The notes under the pieces were generated by a model. It did no database searches and was not told where the DNA came from. It worked only from the letters and a program-made list of their open reading frames with translations. The translations under genes were made by a program, and so were the position numbers. Positions 10,479 to 21,400 of a DNA stretch of 64,000 nucleotides are shown in pieces. Each line of letters starts with the position of its first letter. The first letter of the stretch is position 1. Origin of the DNA: Seiridium cupressi (taxonomy: Eukaryota; Ascomycota; Sordariomycetes; Amphisphaeriales; Sporocadaceae); assembly GCA_036674765.1 (NCBI GenBank), contig JARVKI010000032.1, positions 124,001-188,000 on the forward strand, read 5' to 3'.

Positions 10479-11365
10479 TCCAAGTTGGCTCTTCCTCCAT
10501 GGCTGCTTGATAATCACGAAAAGTCTGATAGCATAGCTCGGACAATCTATGACGTTCGCCCTGTGGTTTTTTTGTTCGAAAAGTCTTCATTGAGATTTGT
10601 TTCATGCCCAACCGAGGAACGTCATACGGTGGCTCCGAGTGGAGCGCGATAGTGCGGTCGCTGTCCGCATCAGGGCCAGCCAATGAGGTCAACTCCAGGT
10701 CTGGCATTTCTGGGGGCAGATACTGCTAAGATCTAATCTGGCGCAAAGGCGGGCCCCATCTCGGAATCCTTCCTCTGGATTTCGGAGCGCAGATCGACCA
10801 CGTTCTTGTTTGGGAGGTGGCCTCGGCAGAAAGCGTGGCAATGAGCTTCTTTCGGTGGATACCTGCCCGGCTAATGCATACCACTCTAGGATGGCAGAAT
10901 GGTTAATTCCGCTGCTAGCGATTAAGTAAGGCACGACTTTTTTCACATCTGTAGAACGCGAAACCCCGAAAACATCGGCGTTTAGGCAGTTCGAGTACAA
11001 TCCAGTCCGTGCACGAGCCAGCATAATGAAGCAGAGTCTGCAGCCAAGCAGCCAAGCAGCCAAGCCAGCTCACTGCCCTATCGGACGTAGTCCTCAGATG
11101 GTGTGTCGCAAAGGTGTCAAATTAAGACTGCTCCCGAATCTGTTGTCGGAGCAGCTCCCGGGAATCGAACTGGACCAGCGGCTGACCTATCACGTTCACT
11201 CCCGGCTTCCTGTTGACATTCCATGCGACGAGACGGTCTAATTACAATTATGAGAAGGCAGGTTGCTTATTCAGACCCTCATGCCCGCCGATGGATCATT
11301 ATCCCCTAAAGGCTGTCCTAAACGCCATTTAAAGTAATGCGCCAACCACGCCCATGGTTGATATC
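10479..11365. other. Intergenic between ADH and the HeLo-like gene
   Basis: About 890 bp that contains the 8-bp tandem repeat at 11041-11064. A GTTCGATTCC sequence on the minus strand near 11160-11170 resembles a tRNA B box but no matching stems exist. No gene seen. Confidence 0.4.
11041..11064. repeat. 8-bp tandem repeat, three exact copies
   Basis: CAGCCAAG is repeated three times head to tail, followed by a partial copy. Confidence 0.85.
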
Positions 11366-14300
11366 TTATGAAACAACGCCGGTCTTGAGTTGCATCCTGT
11401 CCATGTCGCTCGTTAGAGCCCTCATCCCCCGGGCCAGTTGTTGCTGGGCCTCATCTGCATCGTTTCCATCATCATCGTCCTCTAGCAAATCGCTGAGGTC
11501 TTCGTCATCCGAGCCCAATTTTCCCTCTGCTCTTCCTGCGCTCCTCTCAAAAACACATTCCCCGCCCAGCCGCACCTCGGACGCGTCGAGTGTCTCAGCA
11601 ATGTCCTTGATGAGGATATCTATTGGAGAGATATAAGCTACTTGCTTCCTGTGGCTAAATGCCAGCACATGCCCGCATAGTTGGCCTTTGCGTCGGTCGA
11701 TGATCCAGGCTCCCGAATCGCCAGGAATACCCAGTGACACTCCGGGTATAGTCCGGGTGTTGATTGCAGAGCTACTCAAGGGGCCAAGCGCAGGGACGGA
11801 ATTGGTAGAAGCCTTGCTGCTGACTTGGTATGTGTGACTCATGGATGTGCGGCCATAGACCTTGATGGATGCAATTGCCGGAAGGATTTTCCCAGTCTGC
11901 AGGCCACTTGTGCGCGCGCTGCACTGCACCTCCAATCCAGGCAGTTCATCAGCGTAAGCAATAGCCGTAGGTTGGAAGTGCACAGCCGGCGGGCCGGGGC
12001 TCTGATCCGGTAGCTTCAGTCGAGGGACACGGTTGTTCTCGGGGAATCTCTGCTCCTCGAATTCGAAGAGTGCCCAATCAATCTCATGCACGTAGCCATT
12101 AGACTCGTAACGCCTGCATATGCCAGAGGTCGCAAACACTTCACCCAGTCGGTACGTATCCAGATGGTCCTCGTTCTCTGTCTCTTCTGATGGATAGAAA
12201 CCCTCGTCCACATCGTCAAAAGCAGGCTGGGTGATGATGTAACCTTCTCCGCATCCAGGCTCGACTCCTGGGATATCGCCATCTTCTTCGTACTCGCCTT
12301 CCTCTTCACCCTCCTCGTCGTCACTAGTGATGTCCGTAGCTGAGTAATCAGATTCGGTGTCAGAGAACTCGCAAGCATAATCTTCACTCCCGCTGCTGTC
12401 GTCCAGCGACTCCGCTTCCAGATAGGAGAAATCCTGGGCAGCAGCACTACTACGCATAGGTGGTGTAGTCATCCCGGGATCCAGAGAGTGTTGACGCATC
12501 TCCTCTTGATCGTCGAGCATATGGTGGACTGTCATCCCATAGGTCTTGTCATTGACAGTGATGAGACCGCCAAAGCTGACAGGGGGGAGGTGGCGGTCAC
12601 CTATCCAAGCGCCAATACTTGCCCCGTTCTGGGGCCGGACTTGAAACCCCGGATTAGCGGCACCAGATTCGTCTTGCCCCTCGCCAGTGCTGTGTCTCCC
12701 CGGCGCCATGCTTCTTGTCGTCTCCCCTTTCCTAGACCGAACCACAGATCCTCTGCAAACCTTCAAGCCGAAGCCCGTCGTATCATCAAAGAAAGCGCCC
12801 AGCTTCTTCCTCAGAATGGTGCGGACCTTACTGACTGAAGTGCAAACGACCAGGACAGTAGGCGTAGTCTTATGTGGAGATTCACCGATTGACTCGAGGG
12901 TGATTTCTACCGATTCCGGATGTTTCCTACAGAAGTGCCTCAGAGCCATGTTGATCTGGGGCATGACCACCCTGTTCCACTGCTCAACGGCCTCGGGTGG
13001 TAATGGTATTTGTGGGTAAAGACGGAGTTTCGATGGCTCGACTTTTTGGAGGCCGAGGTCGGGCTTTTCATCTGAACATGATATAAGAATGAGCAGAAGG
13101 TTACAAATACAGGGTGGGGGTGTAGCCTACCTCTAGCAGCTGCCACGGGTACTCTGGGAATCTCATACTTCCGCTCGGGTATCACGGGTGTCGTGGTGGT
13201 AGACCTGGCTTGTTTTCCTTCTGCTGAAGGACCGGCGAGCGATGACATTGATATGGCAAGAGACGGCTGACGTTCGCGCTCGCCAGTTGGTACATCACCA
13301 ATGTCTTCGCTGATTCTGTCGTCGAGGCCACTAACGCCATCTAGAATACTGCAAGCCTCCAGGTAACGGCTGGCGCGGATTTGCACCTGACTCAGAATCT
13401 CGTCACTCGAGCCTGGGCGTGCAAGCTCTTGCTCTACTGCATTCCAGCACACCTGCACAGCTCTCATGTATAGTGTGCCACATTGGATAGCTACTTGCTC
13501 GAGAACAGATTCGGGCACGCTTGGCGATGATGAATTGGGAATAAGGTTTTCCAGCCTCGTCCACAACCCAATCGAGACAAGGAGCATGGCGAGTGAGTAG
13601 AGGTCGAGCGTCTTACTATCGCGATTGCTGACCAAAGGCGAGTGTGATGTTGTTCTAGGGTCGAGCGGATGGCGATGTAGGGTGGTGGACGTTGAGAGGA
13701 TTTGAGGTCCCTCCTCTGCGAACAAGTCGAACGACGAGACCAATGGTTTTCGTATGTCAACCTCTTCCATCGCAATGCCGGCTTCGTTTCCGACTGCACT
13801 GCAGAAAGAGATGGTCGTCTCCAAGAGGTTTCCGTGGGTTATTCCACGAGCGTGCATGTCGAACACCGTGTTAGCAAGGTTGTGAGCCAAGCGGAACTTT
13901 GCCTCCAGCCGAGGCTCGAAGCCGGGCCGTGAAAGGAGGTCGCCCAGCGTACACAGGTTATCGATGGGATTTTGGGTGAGGTTCTCGAAAGTAACGGGGT
14001 TGAAGGTGGCGGGGAATTGGTAGACAAGGCCTAATCTCGAGTTTTCCATGTCTTCGTAATACCCAAGTAACAGTGGCAGTCCAATCCATGCGCCCGGTGA
14101 TCTATGAGACTCGGTCTGGAGCCCAGTGCTTAGTTTCTCGAAGCGGGACATGGTTGGCATGATGCCAGTAGTGGAATAGATCGGGTCGAAATGAGCATAC
14201 TCGAGCAACAGTGGCGACCAAGGTTGACGTCCAGCTCGATGTGTCAAATCCGAATAGGCTTGTTTACTCATAAAGGCGACTTCTTGCGGCCGTGAGCCTC

Positions 14301-14934
14301 CCGGGACGGGCGACGACATGGGCTGGGCTTGCATAGACTTGATATTTGTTAGTGTCCGGGGGTCGATCTGTTGTGGTGTTTGGATCCGCGTTGAGCCAAA
14401 TGGTCTGAACTCTTCCGTCGACCTGGTTGATCTTGCAGCTCGAGCCGACATTGCTGCTGTGGATCTAGTACGGGACAGATCATGGAGGGTGTCGATGGAG
14501 GCTGTCAGATCCTTGATAAGGTCTTCGAAGCGCGTCTTATCCCAGACGACTATGGGAATTTTCTTGTCGCCGGTGCCCCTCTCCGGCTCCTTTTCGCTCG
14601 TGACTCTTCGTTTCGAACTCAACCATAGTGGTTCGGCTTCTGCAAGGATGTCTTTGATAGTGGACATGATACTACCAACAAGATCACTGAGCCCAGCTTT
14701 GGATAAAGACTCGTCGATCTCTGCATTCTGATTCGACGGGTCAGACCACTCGAGGCCCCAACTTACTAGCCTGTCCTTTTGGATCTTGAGCTTGCGGTGC
14801 ATGGCCTTGATCTCTGGATCTTCCGATACAGGTTCCTTGACAAAGTCTGAGGACTTTTTGGTGTCATTATACAGCCTGCTGAGTCTCCTTTGGAATGGCA
14901 GCTGAAAGCCGCCAAGAGGAAGAAAAGATTCCAT
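11366..14934 (-). CDS. HeLo-like / pseudokinase / trypsin-like serine protease fusion protein
   Basis: One large gene of two exons, 14934-13131 and 13071-11366. The 59-bp GT..AG intron (13072-13130) is phase 1; removing it joins the two frames seamlessly into 1169 residues. Seen in order: a helical region (1-160) with QKDRLVSWGLEW at 52-63, resembling the HeLo/small-s domain of fungal cell-death proteins but without the usual hydrophobic N-terminal helix; a protein-kinase-like domain (about 240-560) with HGN (367-369) in place of HRD, FDLF (402-405) in place of DFG, and a recognisable DLYSLAMLL helix (444-452), hence a probable pseudokinase; then a PA-clan protease-like domain with TVHH (782-785), EIDWALFE around D933, and GIPGDSGAW with S1054, giving a plausible His-Asp-Ser triad. 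A very acidic insert (about 823-870) separates His and Asp, and the tail is acidic. Known: HeLo domains couple to kinase or NLR modules in heterokaryon incompatibility. Inferred: a cytosolic sensor or cell-death regulator with a proteolytic effector or autoprocessing module. Confidence 0.82.
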
Positions 14935-16304
14935 CGTCGCAACGGTTTCCGGAACAGGCCGGAATGTCCTAGATGAGCTCGTTGTTCAATGCTGTGAGTA
15001 ACGGCATGCAACTATGAAAGGTGGGATTTATAGCGATCCTGCGAGCTATAGCGTTCTAGGGGGTAGCTAGTCCACCTGAGAGACACTAGGACTGCGGATG
15101 GCGAGAGAATATATCGCAGATCTCAAGATGGTGCCGGGAACGGATGGATGCGGAGTTTAGTTCATGGTTTGACACTCAGGACGGGTCCCAGGGTGAATAA
15201 GAACAGCTGCTTCTAGTGAATGTTGTATGGCGATGCCATCGCAATGGTCAAGAGCATAGAAAATATGGCTGCCTTTTCGTCTTGGTCTCACGGTAATTTT
15301 GGTGCCTATTTTGGTAACGGATCCATCAGGCTGCACCGATCACCTGGACACTGGCAATCGTATGCGCAGCAAGTGTGCGAAATTTGCAGTGAAACCGAAG
15401 CTGCTGCCTGGATCTTTGCTGGCCATGGGACAATCAGCGAGGGGAGCCGCCACTATGGTATTCTGATGCCTGGAGCCTTGAGGCGAGCGCACGAACCAAG
15501 ACCCCTCGAGGCAAAGAGCAAATCCGAGCTCGGCCGCCGGAACAACCTTTCGCCTCCTGCTTTCCGCCAATGGCCTGTCGAGGGACCGTCCATACGCATT
15601 TCGGTGCAGCGCTCGTCTAAATATGGCGATCCTCATCTTGTCCAACAAGCCACAGCACTGTAGCTATGTACCAAGTCCTCCTACAATAGGTCTGAGACTG
15701 CGGTTCAGTCATGCTTGTGGCCTGAAGGAGGTAATCGTTGGTAATCATGCAGCTGGCAGCTGGTTCTGTACACGGCCATGACTTTTACATGCATCTATGG
15801 TTTCATCGGTAGAAATAAATGGCTACTGTTGGGGCTTGAGGTTAGGGAAATGCGACCCGCACCGTTTCGTAAGCTCCTTCGGAAAAAAAAGAAAGAAACA
15901 GAAAATCAGTTCATGGTCTGTGTCGTGAATGCATCCCAAGCAATTATTTATGGATCTTGGGTCCTTCGGCTGTGGAGACCAAGTCTACATAATGTCACGG
16001 TCTAGTTCACATTGTGTAGGACCGTCCTGCCCAAGTCTCGCCATGCGCAGATAGAAAATTGGTCGGATATCCGCTCTGCTTATGCTGCCGGACAGCCAAT
16101 AGCTTCTCAAACTCATACGTAGTATGTGTAAGTCCCAGACGCGCTTATCTCCCGTTGATCTTATCTTGAGTGACAGCCGTGATGGTTGCGTGTCTCATAT
16201 CAAATATGACATCATGCAGCCTGTGCCGTCTCTGCATATTTGCGGTCCTCAAGAACAGCTGGAGTAGTATCTCCAGTCCTCACAATTGAACCCAGTCTGT
16301 TGCC
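14935..16304. other. Intergenic between divergent HeLo-like and FAD-monooxygenase genes
   Basis: About 1.4 kb holding both promoters. Open frames here (for example 15220-15663 on the plus strand) have no recognisable domain. A missing first exon encoding the hydrophobic HeLo helix could lie just upstream of 14934, but I found no good candidate. Confidence 0.4.
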
Positions 16305-17572
16305 ATGTCTTCCGCCGACAATCCTCCTCGCAATGAGAAGTTTCGCATCGCTATCGTCGGTTCAGGGCCTATCGGCAAGTTGCTGGCCTGCTCCGTGACC
16401 CCACATCCTTGTGTCGCCTACTATCTGTTTGATGGAGAAGAACAGGTTGTGTTGTCGGACTATGACCTAGGGCCGGAGTTTTTGCATACTATCAATGTCC
16501 TGAATCCCAAGCTGGGACAGGCCATACGACAGAAATCGAGGCTGAGCCAGACGTGGATGAACATCTATCATAGTGGAGACCAAGACCGCTTGATTGAGGC
16601 TGTGGAGGTGTCCGAGGACCGCTTACACGGACACATTAGCCGCCGAGTCCTTTTGGACCTGCTTAACTCGCATACTCCCTCAGATGTGATACAACATGAA
16701 GAACGGCTCACAGGAATCGAAAAGTTGCAAGATGGCACGTTGGAGCTGATACTTGATGACGGCTCCACCACCACAGCCAATGCCGTCTGGGCTTGCGACG
16801 GGATAGACTCACTCTGTCGGAAGGTGCTGCAAGGCGACAGGTCCCAGGCAGCCGAGTCTTCGGGGGTAACGTGCTATCATGTCAGAGTTCCGTCTTCCAG
16901 CCTCGTCAACGAAGTGGCTGCAGACCTTACATTAGAGGCCTCTGCCTTTATTGGGGTGGGAGGTTGGTCTCTCTTCACCCATCCAAGCGCAAAAATAGAT
17001 GAGCTCGACATCACAGCTTTTACAACCGAGTCAAAACAACCAGACGGTGAAGATGTACTCCAGGTATTTCCCAGAAGGAACAAGAGAGCGGATAAGCTGT
17101 TGAGGGTGAGTCGTCCCATCAATCTGTCAGTCGCTCCACTGCTAATTGTCGTCCATAGAAATTGACCGGGACACCCGAGGGGCCGCGACGTGTCGAACTC
17201 GACAATCTCGTTTCACTAGATCCATTCTACCATCCAGATCTATGTTTGACGACTTTCGGGGATGCAGCCAGCGGAAAGCTTCCTCATCTAGGGGGATCAT
17301 TATCGTCAGGTGCCATCGGAGTCTCAGTGTTCCTCCACGATGGGCTGAACCCCCTGCTTGATCGTCTCTCCCACGATGCGACGAACGAAGAGATTACGAG
17401 TCTTATTATGGAAGCCTCGGGTCTTTATGACGTAACACATAGGTCTCTTGCGCAGAAGCTGCTCGATTTCAGTAATGAGCAAGGCCGTCTCTGGATGAGT
17501 GGGACTATCGATATTGAAGAACTTACCAGGCGGCCTAAGTTCTTATGGACATGTGCAGACACCCAACGTTGA
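16305..17572 (+). CDS. FAD-dependent monooxygenase (salicylate hydroxylase-like)
   Basis: Predicted flavoprotein that would hydroxylate a small aromatic or cyclic substrate with NAD(P)H and O2. Two exons, 16305-17105 and 17159-17572, with a 53-bp GT..AG intron; 404 residues in frame. Seen: the N-terminal strand FRIAIVGSGPIG with the dinucleotide motif G19-x-G21-x-x-G24; HGHISRRVLLDLL, the conserved Arg region of class A monooxygenases; WACDGIDSLCRKVL, equivalent to the GADGIRSxVR (DG) motif; and TTFGDAAS (298-305), equivalent to GDAAH but ending in Ser. Oddities: the second half of the FAD signature is relaxed (SSGAIGVSVFLHD instead of GGQGANxxxxDA), and the first GxGxxG is followed by PIGK rather than GIGG. 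The protein may be a divergent but folded member; no partner biosynthetic genes lie nearby. Confidence 0.85.
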
Positions 17573-18162
17573 TTTTTTTGGGATATCCGACGCAGCTGGA
17601 TTTACCTCCTTGGATCCAGCAAAGACGTTACTTTCTACAGGCTTCACGGGTGCGACTTTACAGCTGTACATCAGATTGATTTGATTTTGTTGTACGGGCC
17701 TTTGGATGCAATAGTTCCTATACCCCTCAACCATTCAAAGAAGAAAGCTTAATATCAGTAATATTTTATAATTCAATTTGCTGTCGCATCACTTGATTGG
17801 CAATAGGGTGGGAGAAGCTGAAAGGAAGGACTCATGAAGTTACAAGGGTTCGTACCTAAATAAGAGTTTTCAGCTACGGCGCATAATCTGACTTGACGGC
17901 GTTATTTTTGCAATGTATTCTCAGCTCTACTCCTCGACTCGGACCTGGACACCTTCACTGGGGACCACCTAGAGCGGTTCTCCATCGGATGCGTTCTACG
18001 TACATGGCATCAGGTCCTCTTGTCTCCCTCAGCGCCAGGTTCCAATCTGCAAACCTGGGCGCGCGCTAATCAGATATTGTCTTCCAGGCTCCAATCAGTT
18101 CATGCCCAACCTCAAAAACTTATACTTGTGGGACTTGTCATGATCGTCTCGATGCGTCCGTG
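17573..18162. other. Intergenic, nothing recognised
   Basis: About 590 bp, AT-richer at the start, between the monooxygenase stop and a small minus-strand gene. No repeat or RNA gene seen. A short last exon of the minus-strand gene could fall in its right part, but no in-frame join was convincing. Confidence 0.4.
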
Positions 18163-18489
18163 TTACCAACTGGCTGTTCCTTTCGGGCCAAGAGGTCGAA
18201 AATCCAGGCTATGGATCTCGCATGGTATCCCGGGTTCCAGAGTCAAGAATCCATCAGCATGGTCAGCATCGAGGTACAGTGGCGGCCCTAGGCGGTAGCA
18301 TATATCAACGAACAATGTGCAGACTTTCCGACCGCTTGGCACCTCACTGATTACAAAGGCATTAGCCGACGCGAACAAAGGGTAGTATCTCTTGCTAATG
18401 GTGATGGGGTGTTGCGCGCCCATCAGAGTGGTTGTCAGCCTGAGTTGCGGCTCAGGCCCTGATGTCAACGAGAGGGTTGTAGTTGACAT
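18163..18489 (-). CDS. Small conserved-looking hypothetical protein
   Basis: Single open frame of 108 residues from an ATG at 18489. I do not recognise a named family, but the pattern LTTTL...PITISKRY, EVPSGRKV, a beta-rich centre and FLTLEPGIPCE...FRPLG resembles small beta-sandwich hypothetical proteins that are common in filamentous ascomycetes, where an FLTLEPG-like strand precedes the last third. The frame ends at TASW-TAA. The TAA overlaps a GTAACA that could be a splice donor, so a short C-terminal exon may be missing. No signal peptide. It stands alone in a gene-poor area, so pseudogene status is possible. Confidence 0.45.
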   Translation of the reverse strand: MSTTTLSLTSGPEPQLRLTTTLMGAQHPITISKRYYPLFASANAFVISEVPSGRKVCTLFVDICYRLGPPLYLDADHADGFLTLEPGIPCEIHSLDFRPLGPKGTASW

Positions 18490-21400
18490 GGGTCTCCGCT
18501 ATGATGTAGGGTTTGGAGGACATGATTGTCAAATTAGAAGATGATCGACTATGAATAACGATCAATGGCGGCTTAGTTGTTGACTCTAAGTGTAAAGTTA
18601 TCGCATAAAGGAAACTGGGTATTTTCAAGCTACTATCTTGAGTTGCTGGAGTCATGTTCCAACATGATGATGGATCCCAGACATGGTTCGTGCTCACCTC
18701 GTTAGACATGCCAACAAGCCCCCGGAGGATCTTCAGCCTCTCTCCAGCTCCTCACTCGATGCACGGCACTACCCCATATTGTGTGCCCATCATTGATTCT
18801 GGGTTTCCTCAAAGTCTTCACTTTTAGGCATCAGCAATGAGGGTTGAATTATTGGAGGTGTAAGTCTCACCGTTGAGTTCAACTTGACTGCGGCAACCGG
18901 ATGAGTTGCTTTCGCGTGCTCGATGGGTAAAATCGATACATACCATAGTTGAGTATATTTCCATCTCCATCTGGACCTGGCTACCCGTACACCTTTGGTA
19001 CAAGCTTTGGAGCTGATGGCCATCATTGAGTTATGAAAGGGATTATCAAGGGTCAGTAGCTAACCGATTGTTTGTCAAAAAAGCCGCCAAAACCTGAATC
19101 TGGCATAAGTTTTCTCCAACAAACATATAACTGCCCTAAGCAATATCAGAGAGAGGCCGAAGATCAACAATATCTGAAAAATGGAGCACCAAAACCACAG
19201 GGAATGCATATGAAAGCTGCTATCTGGGATTACTCGAGCAGATCTCGTGAGGGTCATTGTAAATTGAGTATACCCAAGGACAGTTCTTTATACAAAAAGA
19301 GGGCACCTTATCATGGTCTATTGGGTAAATCTCGAGATTAAAATCATATTATGCATTTTTTTTCTCCCACCTTAATGTGCACTGCGCAGTAGTTCGGAAA
19401 CATGAAAGTGTCTGAACTTATTTAAATGCCAGACCTGAGCTAATAGTTTATATTGACGATATTCAAGATTGACCTGTCTTCCATTTTATTCTTTCTGACC
19501 ATTTTGCTATGGCCGTTGCCCCCATGCTCCGTTCTTGTTTCTCTTGTCCTCTAATCCCGTCTCCCTTTATCACCACAGATGCAGCCTTCGTAAATAGGTG
19601 CATACGACGCTGACATTATGTGTTATCTTATGCTCTGGTATTCTGTTCCAAGACTGAAAGAAGAGGATCCCTTCCAAGGCTTCTGATGGAGTAGATTTAT
19701 AATGTCTAGTGCACGCCACCTGATTTGCAGTTTTTCAAGATGGCCAACCCGCAGCCCATATCACAAGTATATCCGGTAGTTGGTCATTGCTACATAAGAC
19801 CTGGTAACTTTTCTTTTCTTTTTTTCCAATCATTGATCATAAATATTCCTTTAGCTTGAAAATAAGAGCTCAAAATAATGAGATGCTAATGACTCACCAC
19901 TCCCTAGCTTCGTTAATGGGGCCATCACCGAGATCAATACTTCCCTTGTCGGCCAAATAATCTGCCATTATACAGTTTTCATGTCTGCAAACATAATGGC
20001 CAGGAATGGCAGTGATCAGTTCTCATATGCTAGGGGCTTGAGTGCACGAGAAGACACATCAACTACGGGCCGGCCGACACACGGCCCGCTCATTCAGGCT
20101 AGTGAATTATCCTAGATCGGTACCGACCAGTATAGATACTATGAAATCTTTGATCACGGGAAAACACGGAGCTTGGCTGCGACGGGGGACGATGGAATGG
20201 TTGGAGTGCTGTTTTGGGAGAAGCTGGGGTAACTTCAGGATAATACAATGAGTGTTTCTTGGGGTAAGGATCGAGAGAAACCACAGAGACGCGCCGGCTT
20301 TTTCGGTAGTATCCAAGATATTCAGGTCGATAATATTTCCATGGTATATGGCACCCTGTGTCGTTGCAGCCATCATTCCCGTCGGGCTCTTAGCTTTCTA
20401 CTTCGTGCAGGCCCAGAGTCCAGAGGACAGTCGCTGCACCATTGTTGCGGAGAACATAATATTATTTACCACCAGGTCCCAACACGCGTGTTCTTGGCGA
20501 TAACTTTATGCTTCATGCTTGAACCATTCCTTATTTTCCCACGTACAAGATAGGCGACCTTAGCGCGGCGATTGGCCATGCGTGTATGTGAACCGGTGTA
20601 TTCTGATCAACGATGACGCCAACGCAAGGTAGTACGAAATCCTGTGCTTGGCATGCGGGATCTTGGTTTTCAGAGCCTCTGGTCGTGTGTGGTTGAGTGG
20701 CTGTTGAGAAAGACCCCTGTCCTCATGCAAGCTTTGAACTTGGATAATCTTGTCGTAAATGTCCAAGCGAGTACTCCTGGGTCCGAGAAAATGAATTATT
20801 TGGTGATCTTGCGACTGAGATTCTAGTGCCAGTTGAAAGAGATTTGGCAGGGATAGTTTGACTCTATGGTCTCGTCATGGCCAAGATGAACGTCTACAGG
20901 ATCCGAGTATAGTCAAAGGGTTTATTCATGGGTATTATTATCGATACAATTTGTCAAATGATTCCACATAAATTACCTGTGATGACAAGGCATAATATTT
21001 GCCGAAATATCCCGACGCCAGTCGGTGCCCCAATTTCCCCAAGCACGATGGCGCCCAATCGATCCCGGTATTACAGCACAGCCGGGCGAAATGTGACAGC
21101 GTGTGATGCTATGAGCCCGCCCAATCAGGCTATGCCTAAATTTCGGTCAAGGGGCGGGGGCATACTGGACGAATTGGCTAATGCTCCTGAGTCTCAGAGC
21201 CATCCTTTGAAGGTGGCTTCTTGGTTTCCTTTGAAGACGTGTCACCAGCCATTTTGCGTGCAGATTTTTCGAAAATATAAATATTTGAAAGTAGGGAAGA
21301 TGTCGAGTTGACCACGAGGATTGGGTCGACTGATAACACTGGGCCTTATATGACGTTTGACTATGCCTATCTAGACCCTGGCATCAGATAGGACTTGAAT

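Noticed and set aside
11090..11250. tRNA gene suggested by GTTCGATTCC on the minus strand
   Set aside because: No T-stem partner before the loop, no A box at the right distance and no acceptor stem.
14935..15011. Extra upstream exon carrying the hydrophobic HeLo N-terminal helix
   Set aside because: The open frame that spans this region reads in another frame, is not hydrophobic in the right way and has no convincing donor/acceptor pair to 14934.
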